Shown here in pieces: positions 32,537 to 43,215 of a DNA stretch of 64,000 nucleotides (its first letter is position 1; every line of letters begins with the position of its first letter). A model generated the notes under the pieces. The model had not been told where the DNA came from. It was given only the letters and a program-made list of their open reading frames with translations, and ran no database searches. Source of the DNA: Fragilariopsis cylindrus CCMP1102 (taxonomy: Eukaryota; Bacillariophyta; Bacillariophyceae; Bacillariales; Bacillariaceae); assembly GCA_900095095.1 (NCBI GenBank), contig FMBT01000296.1, positions 62,001-126,000 of the forward strand, written 5' to 3'. The translations under genes and the position numbers were made by a program.

Positions 32537-32970
32537 ATGTCCGGTGGATCAGATAATTTGGCGGCAATTGTTGCTAAAGTTGCGGAAGAACTCAGACCAA
32601 GGACTATGATTGAAATGAAAAAAAAAGATCCAAGAATTACGTTCAAAATTGACAGAGTTTGAACGATGAGCGGTTGCTGGTACAGATCACAGGTAATAAG
32701 AATGGTACCTCTATTCATTATGAAGAATCAATAAATAAAGCGTATCATCCATTTTATGGTCAACACATGTACTATGACTGTAACACCGATCCATATACTG
32801 TTCCGTTAAATGCAATAGAAGAACTTGAAAAGCCCATTGATATGCTTAGCCTACTGATGCTGTCACAGAAGTTATGTAAACACAAGTTATTCGGACGTAC
32901 CGTTGTCATCATCGCCACCATCATCATCCTCATCATCATCGCCATAATACATGGTTGGTCTACGATGTAA
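32537..32970 (+). pseudogene. Unknown small-gene relic, copy 2
   Basis: An ATG at 32537 gives a 41-residue frame (MSGGSDNLAAIVAKVAEEL, then RPRTMIEMKKK) ending in TGA near 32659. A different frame overlapping this point then continues for about 100 codons (ERLLVQITGNKNGTSIHYEE) and finishes with a hydrophobic segment of about 17 residues (VVIIATIIILIIIAIIH). A single-base frameshift would join them into a roughly 145-residue protein with a C-terminal membrane anchor. An unrecognised intron is the alternative. Hexamer runs of CAAATA and CAAATG lie directly upstream at 32479-32530. No family is recognised. Confidence 0.4.
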
Positions 32971-33936
32971 CAACTAGATATAGACAGGAAATAAAGGCGT
33001 AAAATGAGAGAAAGAGCGGGAGTAGACACAAACAATTGACGTCCGTTTGCAGAACTCACGTACAGCAAATATTATACGGAAAAAGGATGTGAGCAAATGA
33101 TAAAGATTGTGAACATAAATCATTAATGAGAGAGGCTGGCATGACCTTGCGCGTAGGCTTTTTAGTCAGTTTACGAGTCGGCTAAAAAATGATAGATAGA
33201 TAGATAGAGTGTGGAGTAGAGGTATAAAATGTTCAATCCGATCCTGTCATGATGAGGTGAGACACCGATAAAATTCGATCCGTGCGTTATGCTAATGCGG
33301 GACATCTTTTACATGTCGTCGTATAGAACGAAGACGGAGAACGCTATGTAACTAAAAAGAAAGAGATAAGGAAGAAGAAGAAGAAGAAGATAGATAGAGA
33401 GCGAGAGACATAATAGTATGTGATATAATGAAAAATATTTACGCGCCAACCAGTCAGTAGCAACGAAACGATAATGCAGTTATTAATATACCTTACTTCT
33501 TTGGTTGGTTTTCCGAATCGTTTTTTAGAAGGATTATGAGTTGGCTAGATAGTACGGCAGAAAAAAAGACTGTGAGAGAATGAATGAAAGAGCTAAACAG
33601 AGGCTATAATCAGCAAGAACAAAAGTTACTCTACACTTCCCTTTACCCTTCCCACCATCATCTATTCGAGTAAATTGAGTTGAGTTAAGTTGATTTGAGT
33701 TGAGTTGAGCTAGGACATATTGTGACGAGACGAATGAGTGAGTGAGTAAATTGGGTGTGTGAGTAAAATGCAGCACACCGATATCAAATAAAAACTACAA
33801 AACGTACCATCGTCATCCGCCACACTGTGGTAGGATCTTAGAGCATTAAGAATCAGAAAGAATATTTTTCTTGTTTGAACGCAGTTCATACTATTTTCCT
33901 TTTTTCTTGAACTTTCGAACCTTTATCCACCTCTGA
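32971..33936. other. Intergenic with a duplicated gene fragment
   Basis: This holds the degenerate fragment at 33272-33388 (listed separately), (GATA)n near 33193-33207 and (AAG)n near 33372-33390. No complete gene is seen. Confidence 0.5.
33272..33388 (+). pseudogene. Broken copy of the C-terminus of the 33937-34176 ORF
   Basis: About 100 bp starting AATTCGATCCGTGCGTTATG are nearly identical to 34088-34193, in the same orientation and 816 bp upstream. The first codons read FDPCVMLMRDIFY in both, but this copy then drifts out of frame and ends early (TENAM stop), while the downstream copy reads on to KHEDGERYLTK. The similarity continues into the AAGAAGAAG tract after the stop. Confidence 0.6.
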
Positions 33937-34176
33937 ATGTTGCCGAATCGAATCATCATCATAGTCGTCGTCACGTATGACGCACCGGATGAAGCATCTC
34001 GTCGCCTGATGGTAAGTGACATGCAACGGCGACTGATATTCATGGGAGGTGTGACGTTCACGGATTCTAGAACGGGAATGACTAATGAATTCGATCCGTG
34101 CGTTATGCTAATGCGGGACATCTTTTACCTGTCGTATTATAAACATGAAGACGGGGAACGCTATTTAACTAAATAG
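33937..34176 (+). CDS. Small ORF of unknown function, 79 aa
   Basis: ATG 33937 directly follows an in-frame TGA, so the frame cannot extend upstream without an intron. The 79 residues include a hydrophobic strand (IIIIVVVTYDAPDE) and a charged C-terminus (FDPCVMLMRDIFYLSYYKHE). The existence of a decayed copy of its 3' end at 33272 argues that this was once a real gene unit. No family is recognised. It may be the last exon of a longer gene or an intact micro-gene. Confidence 0.35.
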   Translation: MLPNRIIIIVVVTYDAPDEASRRLMVSDMQRRLIFMGGVTFTDSRTGMTNEFDPCVMLMRDIFYLSYYKHEDGERYLTK

Positions 34177-34325
34177 ATTAAGAAGAAGAAGAAGTTTAAC
34201 GATTGAATTGATATTTCGGTTCATGTTTGTAATGTTATGCTGCTATATAGTAAAGTATAATATATCTCGGTCGGTATACTGACAATCTCGGTCGGTATTT
34301 GTACTTGTTCTTTTCTTTTGCATTT

Positions 34326-34833
34326 TTATTCTGCTGATTCTATTACGACTGGATTTGATTTAAATGCATCCTGAAATTTTGATCTGAGTTGTTTACAGAA
34401 TTCATTCCTTTCATCTTCTGTTTCGATAAATGATATTGTACTTTGTGTTGTATCAACTAGAAAATTAATTACACCCGTACTTGATCTTCTGTTTATCATC
34501 ATCTTGATCTTGTTGTGAGAGTTATCATCATCTTCATCTTGTTGTTGTGAATCAATGCTACTTCGTCGTCTACTTATTCGTTGTTCATTATTCACAGTCA
34601 CAGTCACATCACTACGATATTCTGGACTATTATGCATTGCTTCTTTCAGATTGACTAAAAATTCTTTTTTCTCCTCTTCGTTTTCAATAGAATCATGTGT
34701 TTTCCGTGCACTATCCACAACAAATTTTGACATCATTTTTGATAATGGCGATAACAAGAGCTGCTGAGGTTGATGCTGCTGCTGCTGCTGTTGCGGTTCC
34801 TGTTGCTGTTCGTTGATGTCAGTAGAGCTTCTA

Positions 34834-34865
<32 letters not shown>

Positions 34866-34952
34866 TACTGCATTCTTCTTATTCTTATTCTTGTTGTTCT
34901 TCTTTCCAAAAAATGTAGCAACACTGTTATTATTTCTACCGCAAATCATCAT
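34326..34952 (-). CDS. Small protein with two related helical segments
   Basis: The gene encodes 208 residues from ATG 34952 (a second ATG follows at 34949). The N-terminal 65 residues are low complexity (NKNKNKKN, poly-Ser, Gln-rich). Two segments in the rest are similar to each other: FVVDSARKTHDSIENEEEKK followed by EFLVNLKEAM, and FLVDTTQSTISFIETEDERN followed by EFCKQLRSKF. The pattern F-V-D, about ten residues, IE-(N/T)-E-(E/D)-E-(K/R), then (E)F---L is kept, so the protein contains an internal duplication of a helical hairpin of about 35 residues. A basic RRRSS stretch lies between them. No known family is recognised, there is no membrane segment, and the cellular location is unknown. 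Confidence 0.55.
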
Positions 34953-37267
34953 TATATCGTTGTTCTATTGTTGCTCTTGTTACGTTATTAGACTGTACTA
35001 TTGTATATTGTTGATTGATGCTTCTTGTGATTCTTCTTGTTTGTTTTTTGCTTCGTGTTTGACGTTTGTTTTTATGTTTTGTGTTTTATATTTTATGACC
35101 TACTAAGTTAGTATTATTGATGTGCATGCTTTTTTTCTTGGCTAGTTTGGGTTTCAAATATTATTGCGCTTGTTCGATCCTTCACTTACTTCACAGGCAG
35201 TAATACCAGTTAACACGTCGGTAAGTTAGAGCAGTTAGTCGTACAAGAATTCGATCGAAACTTTCTGAATAATTAAACGCCATTAAATATTCTCTGCGCG
35301 CGCAATTATTGAACACTGCGTGTACATTATTCCTCGCTAGTTACCGAAATCTCAAAAACCTTATAAATACGAACAAGTAGTGTATTGTAACAACAAGCAA
35401 CGCAGATTTTAAATAATAGCCGCTAATGATTGCTATCTACAGTATTTAATTAACAACATCCAATCTTAAATTACTTAATGATTAAAAATAATTAATGTAT
35501 CAATCTTGTGAAAATTTATTTCACCGGTTAGTGGTTTTCATTCGTAGCTAGCGCAGCGCTCATTATTTGTTTATATTTATTACAATTTTACAGTATTTAT
35601 TTATTTGGCTTGTTATGGATGCAGTTACAGTTACTGTTACAGTCACTGTTATAGTTACTGCGTTGTTGTAATGGTGTGTGACTGGTGAACAACATCACCG
35701 ATGGTACAAACAACCACACATAGATACGCAATGTACGTTCAAAGAGAGAGTTTGTTTCTCCATATTGCATCGTCTATAATGAACCCAACCAATTACGATT
35801 ATACGGAGATTTCACAACGCACAAGAGATCTCTTCGCTGAAATGGTGTCCAAACGAAACGTTGTAAATATCATCATCGTCATCATCGACAACAGTAGCAT
35901 TAGCAGCAGCATTAGTGGTCGGAGTAATCTATAGTCATTCGTTACAGCACGCGTTACAACGCTACTTTAGTCGCAGTTTAGCTATCTCTTTCTTCTTCTT
36001 CTTCTTTTTCTTCAAAACATACTGTACTTACGATTAGTGTAGCTATTGATACTTTTATTTTTGATTCTCAATCATGTATATTTGCGCCGGAGCTATTTAT
36101 AATACGAACCATTAAAATGTTTGGAAAAACCGGGTCGACATCGGTAGATCCTTCGCTAATGAATACGACGGACCTACTTTCCTAATTGCTTTCTTCTTCT
36201 TGCTTTTCACCGCTTTCTTTCTTCTTAGTGGTTTGTTCTGCATGGTTCCGCACACTCGATGGATACATTTCAACAACAGTTACATATGATTGATTCGACG
36301 CAACACAACGCGTGAAGCACGATCAATTTCTATCAACAGAAAAGCATAACCCTTTTCTTCTCAAAGGAATATCAATCACATCATTTCTTTTCTACTCGGC
36401 AAATCATCCCACAGTCTATTCCATTAGACTGGGCTCCCGGGGGGAGGGTGGGCCTATTAATTTATATTCACTATTCAAACCAATCATGATCCTTTTCTTT
36501 CCGCACCTTACCCGAAATTTCAACTTAGGCGCACCACCCTAAGAAATAATGTCACCCTCGTTGGTCAATTCTTGTATCCTACACCCGAATGGAATAACCT
36601 TTCCAGACTAAAAAAACACTACCGCCCATGCGACAAAACGCCTGGACCACTTCATGAAAGGTTTCAGTGAACACTACAAGAGTGTATATTGTGGATGTCG
36701 GAACATTCCTTCCTGCCGGTACCGGAACTTGTCCATGCGACTGCAACGATATATAGCATACACGAAGATAGATAGCCGACAATAATCGATCCACTATGCA
36801 TAACACTGATGGCAGTGGCAATCATGATTAGCTACCAACATTTGACTTCTACTGTAACAGACAATATAAATTGTATTAAGAAGGCAATACATGGATTTGG
36901 GGAAGAAATCAGTAAAGAAGGTTTATTTCTACCTGAAAATCCCATGAAGAAAACTAAGTCCGATTGGAATGAATATCGGTACCAAACATAGATCCAAAAA
37001 CGAATATCTTAGCTGTGGTGGGTCCCCCTCCATATTGCCCAAAGCAAGAAAGTAAAACCAGCTGTCGAAATAACAGCCCAAAGATAAACTGGGTTGTACT
37101 ATTATTAGAGTTACTAGCAGCTTGTAATACTGTAGGCAGGTTATTGCCAAGTAGTAGTAGGATTTAAATCGCGTTGCTGTGCATTTTCGATAAGTCGTTG
37201 TTTACACGGGATTGAAAATTGCACAGGCGAGACATCACGCGTTATTCGTTGAACCGACTTACTACTT

Positions 37268-37337
37268 GGGCCTTCCGTTGGTTCCCTTGTTTTAACGCGC
37301 AAAACCTCGTGCTTTTTTTTAAACTAACGGAAGGCCC
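37268..37337. repeat. Inverted repeat in transporter 5' region
   Basis: GGGCCTTCCGTTGGTT (37268-37283) and AACTAACGGAAGGCCC (37322-37337) pair with one mismatch around a 38-bp spacer that includes an 8-T run. It could be a protein-binding dyad or a short foldback. Confidence 0.7.
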
Positions 37338-37389
37338 TTGGCTTTCCGCTCACAAGCAAATTGCTCTCACAAATTAAATTTAGATATAT

Positions 37390-37499
37390 AACAAATCCAA
37401 GAGAAATAAAAACAAAATTGAATCATACAAATAGAAATATAGATAACAAATCCAAGAGAAATAAAAACAAAATTGAATCATACAAATAGAAATATAGAA
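37390..37499 (+). repeat. 55-bp tandem duplication in 5' UTR
   Basis: Two essentially identical 55-bp units starting AACAAATCCAAGAGAAATAA (37390 and 37445) sit directly upstream of the transporter ATG at 37512. The second copy contains the TTG that makes the open frame look longer than the real CDS. Confidence 0.9.
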
Positions 37500-37511
37500 C
37501 AAGTCAAAAAA

Positions 37512-38879
37512 ATGGATTCGACCCTAACTGCTTCCTCGCTTACTCAAAACGAGAAGGCTGCAACAGCGGCCGGAGAAAATGTCGAAGGCAATAATACAAG
37601 GGACGTAGAAGAGCAATCCAAACCAAAGGAGAAAAATATTGCTGGCAACAAGGTTTCTGATCATAGGAAACTCAGTCTTTTTGATACAATCATTATGCTC
37701 ACAACATGGACAACAGCTGGAGTCTTAATTGCTGTACCGTATAGCTTTGGTCAGTTCGGTTACATCGGTGGGAGCATGTTACTGTTATTTGTAATATTAG
37801 TGACACTGTACTACCTTAATTTTCTACTAGACGTTGCAGATAATTGCAAGGATGGAACGATTATGGGTCTTGGAGATGTAGGCTATGAGCTCGCTGGTGA
37901 AAAGGGGCGTAAACTCTTCGAGACATTTCAATTTGTTCATTTAATCGGTTGGCTCCCCGTTGGACTTCAAACCATTGCTATATCTTTTCAATATATCGTA
38001 AACGGAAATTGTACAGGGATGTGGAGTATAATTTGCTGTGTGGTATTGTATTGTCTACTCCAATGTATGCAAAGTTGGCACCATATGGTCTGGATCGGAT
38101 ACATTACAGCTACAATCGCTGTCTTAAAGGCCTGTGTTTTCTTACCGTATGCGTACGTTAAATATCAAGATGATATTCAAGATTCTCCTGAATATCTTTC
38201 TGCTCTTGCATTCGGTAATCCTGATCCCACCTGGTACAACTATTGTGTGGCAATGACAGGATTTTTCTATGCCTTTGCACCCGTAAATGTACTAATCGAA
38301 ATAAGAAGTAGCATGAAAGACCCAAGTCAATGCAAGAAGGCACTTAATATTTCTGCCTCAATCCAAATTTGCTTGTATCTTTTAGCGGGAGTTATGGGTG
38401 TGGTTTATTGGGGTTATAATGTAAATGATCCGATCACCATAGAAATACCAAGAGGGTGGCTTGGGATATTGCTAAACGTAGTCGTCACACTTGCTACTGT
38501 ATTAGATTACTTTATTGCTGCCAAGATATCAAATGATTGGGTGAGGTCCAAATTCTTTCCAAATTGGTCCAAAGCTGGTATTGGATCAAAACTTGTATAT
38601 ACTTTACCCACGACCATTCTTGCTATTGTATGTGTATTGGTCATACCTGAGTTTAACACGCTGATTGCTGTTCTAGTTAGTATTTCTTTAATTGGAATGA
38701 ACACGTGGGCAATCACTCTAGCTTGGGAATTAGGTGGACGTAACTATAAAGCAAACCGGGTCCTGATGTGGACCTTGTGTGCTGCTGGCTTAATATTAAA
38801 CGCTGGTGGACTTGCTGGGGCATTGTATGATGTCATTACTGCTGATTACTCGTCGAATCACTTTTGTGCCTTAAGCTAG
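37512..38879 (+). CDS. AAAP-family amino acid transporter
   Basis: The gene encodes 455 residues from ATG 37512 (context aaaaATGg); codons before this belong to the duplicated 5' UTR. A charged, low-complexity N-terminal tail of about 55 residues precedes about eleven hydrophobic segments. The first segment has the family pattern of Aa_trans (PF01490) proteins, LFDTIIMLTTWTTAGVLIAV followed by PYSFGQFGYIGG. The later ones include FYAFAPVNVLIEIRSSMKDP, matching the FAF-G---E--S-M--P pattern typical of the family. AAAP proteins move amino acids or auxin-like compounds with protons or Na+ across the plasma membrane or vacuole; substrate and membrane are unknown here. The length is typical and the gene has no intron. 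A 55-bp tandem duplication and a dyad lie in its upstream region. Confidence 0.85.
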   Translation: MDSTLTASSLTQNEKAATAAGENVEGNNTRDVEEQSKPKEKNIAGNKVSDHRKLSLFDTIIMLTTWTTAGVLIAVPYSFGQFGYIGGSMLLLFVILVTLYYLNFLLDVADNCKDGTIMGLGDVGYELAGEKGRKLFETFQFVHLIGWLPVGLQTIAISFQYIVNGNCTGMWSIICCVVLYCLLQCMQSWHHMVWIGYITATIAVLKACVFLPYAYVKYQDDIQDSPEYLSALAFGNPDPTWYNYCVAMTGFFYAFAPVNVLIEIRSSMKDPSQCKKALNISASIQICLYLLAGVMGVVYWGYNVNDPITIEIPRGWLGILLNVVVTLATVLDYFIAAKISNDWVRSKFFPNWSKAGIGSKLVYTLPTTILAIVCVLVIPEFNTLIAVLVSISLIGMNTWAITLAWELGGRNYKANRVLMWTLCAAGLILNAGGLAGALYDVITADYSSNHFCALS

Positions 38880-39802
38880 AGCGATAGTCTATATATTATA
38901 GATATCATCCTCTATCTAAAATAAGATAAACATAAGTAAGATAAAAACGTATATTGGAACAAAATAAAAGTAGATATATATATTTTAATACTGCATCGTA
39001 TTGTAAATTAATTTATGTTTGATGATGTTGTTGTTGTTGAAGTGAGTACAGTACAGTACAAGTATATTACCATTGATACTGGGTCTGTGTTATGTATTCT
39101 TATATGGTAACGTACGGCATACGCGTATACATCTCTCTCCAAACAGATCAGATCTCATCTCTCAATCGTCTCGTGAATTTTGTGTTGAGACTATTATTTT
39201 TTGTCTTCTGTGTAGTGTCTCGGATCACACAATATTTTATAAATACTGCATATAAATATAGGCTTATTACTGCATGTGGTGTACGTGTGTTTTCATTTCG
39301 TTTCGTTCTTCGTACGTCTCATACTACTGTATAAACATTACTCGACTCGTCGTTCGTTGACTTAATTTTTCTTTTTGTTCTTCATTTTGGTGTTAAGAGG
39401 AAATAAATCAAATCGTGGATTGAGAGGAGGTGTCAAGGCAGGAAACTGTGACTCGAAACTGTACTGTACTCATAGGCTCTTGCCGTCGTTTCGAATTTTT
39501 GGTTTTGTGGCAGTCAGTCGATTGAGTGAGAGTCGTGTCGATTGAGTCGAATGAAGAATCAATAAGATCGAAGATCGCACAGAATTATGACGCATTATTT
39601 TTTCCTCATTTTTATTTGACTCATTCATTAAATCCGATGAAGAAAATTAATCAATGGATATGTACTGTGGGGACAACTAGAATACCACATTATACGACAA
39701 CACGACAGCACTTTCATTGCATGTTCAAGAATCAGTAGACTACTAGACTACCTTATTTCGTCATTGGCTATATAGATTCATCAGCCCAATTTAAAAAGGA
39801 AA
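38880..39802. other. Intergenic spacer
   Basis: AT-rich, with ACAGTACAGTAC-type words near 39043-39060 and 39456-39470. The short open frames over 39073-39334 show no coding character. Nothing else is seen. Confidence 0.5.
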
Positions 39803-40558
39803 ATGGTAGTATTGCGTAATTTCAGCTGTATTTTGTTGCTGGTTGCTTCAAAGTGTATGACAGCGACATGGGGGTTTCAATTGGTTCCTACAAGTAGTAT
39901 CAGTAGGAGTAGAACACGAAGCGTGGAATCCAGCAGGAGCAGTAGACCAGCATCTTTGATCATCTCCGCCTCGTCCACCACTATTACACGTAGCACTCAT
40001 TTCATGGCAGCCACTCCTCCATCACAAGAAGCAGCCGAGCAAGCGGTGGTTGATTTTAAAATGATCACCGAAGAAGAATCGCAGCTCCGAAAAATAGGTG
40101 GTATTATTCTTGGTGTGATTACCATTATTTCCTTTTTCACCATTCACAACGGCGAAGGAGGAGGCAGCGACAGTAGTAGTAGTAGTTATTATTATAATTA
40201 TGCCAATCTCAGTACGGGTGCTTTTGCCGCTTTATCGACGTACCGTACCGGTGCCGACTATCAATGAGGGTGTATCGTTAATTCGAATTGGAATATCGGG
40301 AGTCCATTTTCATTTGAAAAGGTTCCGGAACAATTCCAAGGTTTTGTCAAGGAAAAGCAATTACAGATAGTGAACAATGTCCTCACATCCGCTGTGTTTG
40401 GTGCGGTAGTAGCAAATACTGCCTCGTTGATCATCACGGGTGACGTGTCGACCGAACTGTTAGTTGAGACAACGAAGGCGGTGCTTCCCATTTTTGGATT
40501 GGTAGCCGCAGCGAGTGGTGCAATCACCTTAGTCAACAACAATAACAGCAATGAATAG
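39803..40558 (+). CDS. Probable plastid membrane protein with one in-frame TGA
   Basis: ATG 39803 opens 154 codons to a TGA at 40265-40267. The same frame then continues without a stop for 96 more codons to a TAG at 40556-40558, giving 251 residues if the TGA is read through. The N-terminus is hydrophobic (FSCILLLVAS) and ends in TATWGFQL with a Ser/Arg-rich, acid-free stretch after it, like a bipartite plastid presequence. Hydrophobic segments follow at about 97-115 (IGGIILGVITIISFF), about 195-212 (LTSAVFGAVVANTASLII) and 228-243 (VLPIFGLVAAASGAITLV), two of them after the TGA. Downstream codons are clearly coding-like (FEKVPEQFQGFVKEKQLQIV). The TGA could be selenocysteine, readthrough, a 72-bp-scale intron, a nonsense mutation or a sequencing error. 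No SECIS element was recognised in the next 150 bp. Confidence 0.6.
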
Positions 40559-42393
40559 AGTATCGTAAAGAAAGAGAGCTAGTAAGTAAGTAGGCAGATA
40601 AAACACAGCCGAGAAGTCGCACAGGGAAAAATAAAATAGTAATCTCGTGTACTGTACGGAATGCTCTCAACAACAACAACAACAACAACTCTGCATAAGA
40701 AGGAACAGCATGGTGGAGAATTCATTAATGTTGATTCTGATTTCGAGTCTTTTTATTTATTCCGATAATGACGGAAACTATCAATATCGGTAGACCTGAA
40801 CCCCATAAGGATATAGGTAAAAATCTCTATAAGAAATTTGAAACAACAACAATGATTCTTCTTTTCATTTACCGAAGTTTGATACTCAAAGAATGAAACG
40901 ATTATACCGTATGCGTTACAGAATGTGTCTAGAGAAGTAGAACAGGATACAATAAATAGTATATGTCTATACTCTCAACAACAAACGTATATGGCAGAAC
41001 CGATATCGATACCAGATGGATTTGATGATTCAATAATGACGATTGGGCTTCGTTTATATAGATAGCAGCCCAGTCTGACGGAACAAAAATGAAATCACTC
41101 CTCCGGAAAAGAATAGGTCTTACCGTATACTACTAGTAGACTAATGAGTAAATATAATATAATATAATTGAAATTGTTGAGTAGAAAAAGATATAATATT
41201 ATGATAATCTATTCTTCTATTTCTATATTAGTTTCAGAAAAATCAAAAATATACAATTTTTGTCATTCGAGAAAAAAAAAAACGATTGTTGAGATACTTC
41301 TCAAGAATTTTAAATTACAAATAAAAGATCTTCAAGTTCATTGATATATATATATATGCTATGTTATTTTCCATGAAGTTACTGTAGTCGATTCATTCAA
41401 TCGAACTTTTTATTCTTTCCTATAATAATACTCCGGGCTACAGTATCGAAAGTTTTTCTGATTGCAGCTCCGATTACCTCGGGGGATTTCGTGTGTCCTT
41501 ACGAACATCTGATTTCTGCTCGATCTGTAAAAACTCTCCATTGGGATTTGTGATCTATTTTGCCGGTACGCCCGTCTAATATACCCATGGTACAGATATG
41601 CTGCATCAACCAACCGCCGACACGATCCAACAAAAAATAATTTGTCATGTGTCGTCAAGCAAGATATTGCATGTCTTTTCAGCCATGATGTATTTTTTTT
41701 TAGGTTTAGGCATGGATCGCTCTTAGTTACCGTATATTGCTAATCAATCGATTTAGTCGACTAATTTATTTCTATTGCCAGCGCATTAATAGGATGATTT
41801 CTTGGCTGATATTACTTAAGGAGATTTGGATTTTTTTTAACGTAAGCCTACTACAGTACGATCACTCTCTAAAGTTACGTAAGTTGTAACGCCTAACGCT
41901 AAGTCAGGACTTCATTTTTTGTTGAAAGAAGTAGCGCTTGCTTGCTTTTCCTAGGCGTGTAAAAGCACATCATCTGATAGGATATGTACCCGCCATAAAC
42001 ACGAGTAAGAAGTTACCGGTATGCAGTTTTCTATTCTTTTCTTTGATGTGTCCTTTCTTTTCTGATGTTTCGTCACTTACGGTAGGTGGTTCGCTACTGC
42101 ACTCGGAACAAGAAGTAGCAATAGCGGCACCTATGCCTTCTCTTTTTATATCATTTTTGAATTCTTGCCTTAATACACGGAAGCTTGCTTTGTTTTTGTG
42201 CTGACTGTCATAATAATAATATCCATCCATCCATCTATAATATTTATTTATTAATACAAGACTAAACTAACGGACCTTACGAAACAAACGGACAAACAAC
42301 AAAAGAGAACCTCTTACTTTACATAAGTTAAGCTAACACTACACTAACTGCTACACGCACCAATACAGTAGATAAATACTGCTAATTACCGCT
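40559..42393. other. Intergenic, 1.8 kb
   Basis: It contains (CAA)n at about 40670-40688 and a short (TA)n at 41345-41357. A minus-strand frame at 41410-41658 is short and unsupported. No gene is recognised. Sequence just before 42394 is the likely 5' UTR of the next gene. Confidence 0.5.
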
Positions 42394-43215
42394 ATGTTCA
42401 CATCAACAACATCATCATCATATCGAGCAACTTCATCGTCTTCGTTGCAAAGGATAATAAGACGAAGTCGATCTAATAATAACATTATCAATCAATATCA
42501 AGATACAATTCAAAATAGAGCAAGAGGTTTATCCGAACATTCACATTCTGCACAATCTGCACAATTTGGTTCATCATCTTCCGTAGCACAATCAGATCAA
42601 CAAGATCATCAAGAACAACGAGAACAACAACGTTCACCTATGATGAAATTCTTTCATGATATGATAATACGATGTTTCACGGCTAGTCGTAAACGTAAAC
42701 GTGATCGTAAAAATAAAAAATGTCGTCATACAAATCGTCGAACAAGAAAGCAAACCAAAAACAATAATCACAATAAAGCAGCAGCCGATAGTAATGCCAC
42801 CGAAACAGCACAAGCACAAAAGGAACAAGCAGTACATACTGCGATACCAGTTCCATGTAATGAACATGAAATGTATTTTATGTTACGATCTAGCAACAAT
42901 AACACCTATTGTAAGAAAACAGCAACAACAAGTAGACCACCACCTTTGACAACAATGCAAAGAAGCAAAGCTACAGCTGCAAGAACAAGAACAAAATCAG
43001 CAGCAGAAAGAATTATACAATTTGACACTTCTTTCGATAGTAGTGGTATGAGAATGAATAGTAGTGATGGTATGAATGGTGGTAGTTTTTTTATTGATGA
43101 GGGCAAAAATGAGGATCATAATAATAATGATCATCAAGATCAACAACAACTGCATCAAGAACAAGAACAGCAAGAACCAAATCATTTACTAGAACAACCA
43201 CTTCTTCAATTTTAG
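42394..43215 (+). CDS. Basic low-complexity protein, 273 aa
   Basis: The ATG at 42394 opens a single-exon frame with consistent codon style. The sequence is Ser/Gln/Asn-rich, with a strongly basic stretch at about 97-120 (SRKRKRDRKNKKCRHTNRR) that would serve as a nuclear localisation or nucleic-acid-binding patch. A short ordered-looking segment (VPCNEHEMYFMLRSSNNN) lies in the middle, and the C-terminus is a Gln/Glu/His-rich tail. No known domain is recognised. The protein is plausibly nuclear. It stands alone, with a 1.8-kb gap upstream and the 3.9-kb CpG-poor and satellite region downstream. Confidence 0.5.
   Translation: MFTSTTSSSYRATSSSSLQRIIRRSRSNNNIINQYQDTIQNRARGLSEHSHSAQSAQFGSSSSVAQSDQQDHQEQREQQRSPMMKFFHDMIIRCFTASRKRKRDRKNKKCRHTNRRTRKQTKNNNHNKAAADSNATETAQAQKEQAVHTAIPVPCNEHEMYFMLRSSNNNTYCKKTATTSRPPPLTTMQRSKATAARTRTKSAAERIIQFDTSFDSSGMRMNSSDGMNGGSFFIDEGKNEDHNNNDHQDQQQLHQEQEQQEPNHLLEQPLLQF

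Larger units (their letters stand above)
34953..37511. other. Intergenic, 2.5 kb
   Basis: Mostly AT-rich. It contains (GTTACA)-like units near 35622-35665, TTCTTC runs near 35990-36013, and the repeats at 37268-37499 (listed separately). Short frames at 35701-35934, 36579-36821 (minus) and 36809-36991 have ATG starts in part but no homology, codon pattern or partner that I can see. The last 200 bp should include the transporter promoter and 5' UTR. Confidence 0.45.

Noticed and set aside
40559-40720. Possible SECIS element after the in-frame TGA gene
   Set aside because: I saw an ATGA but no convincing quartet with a paired helix and apical AA; it needs a dedicated search before a selenoprotein is claimed.
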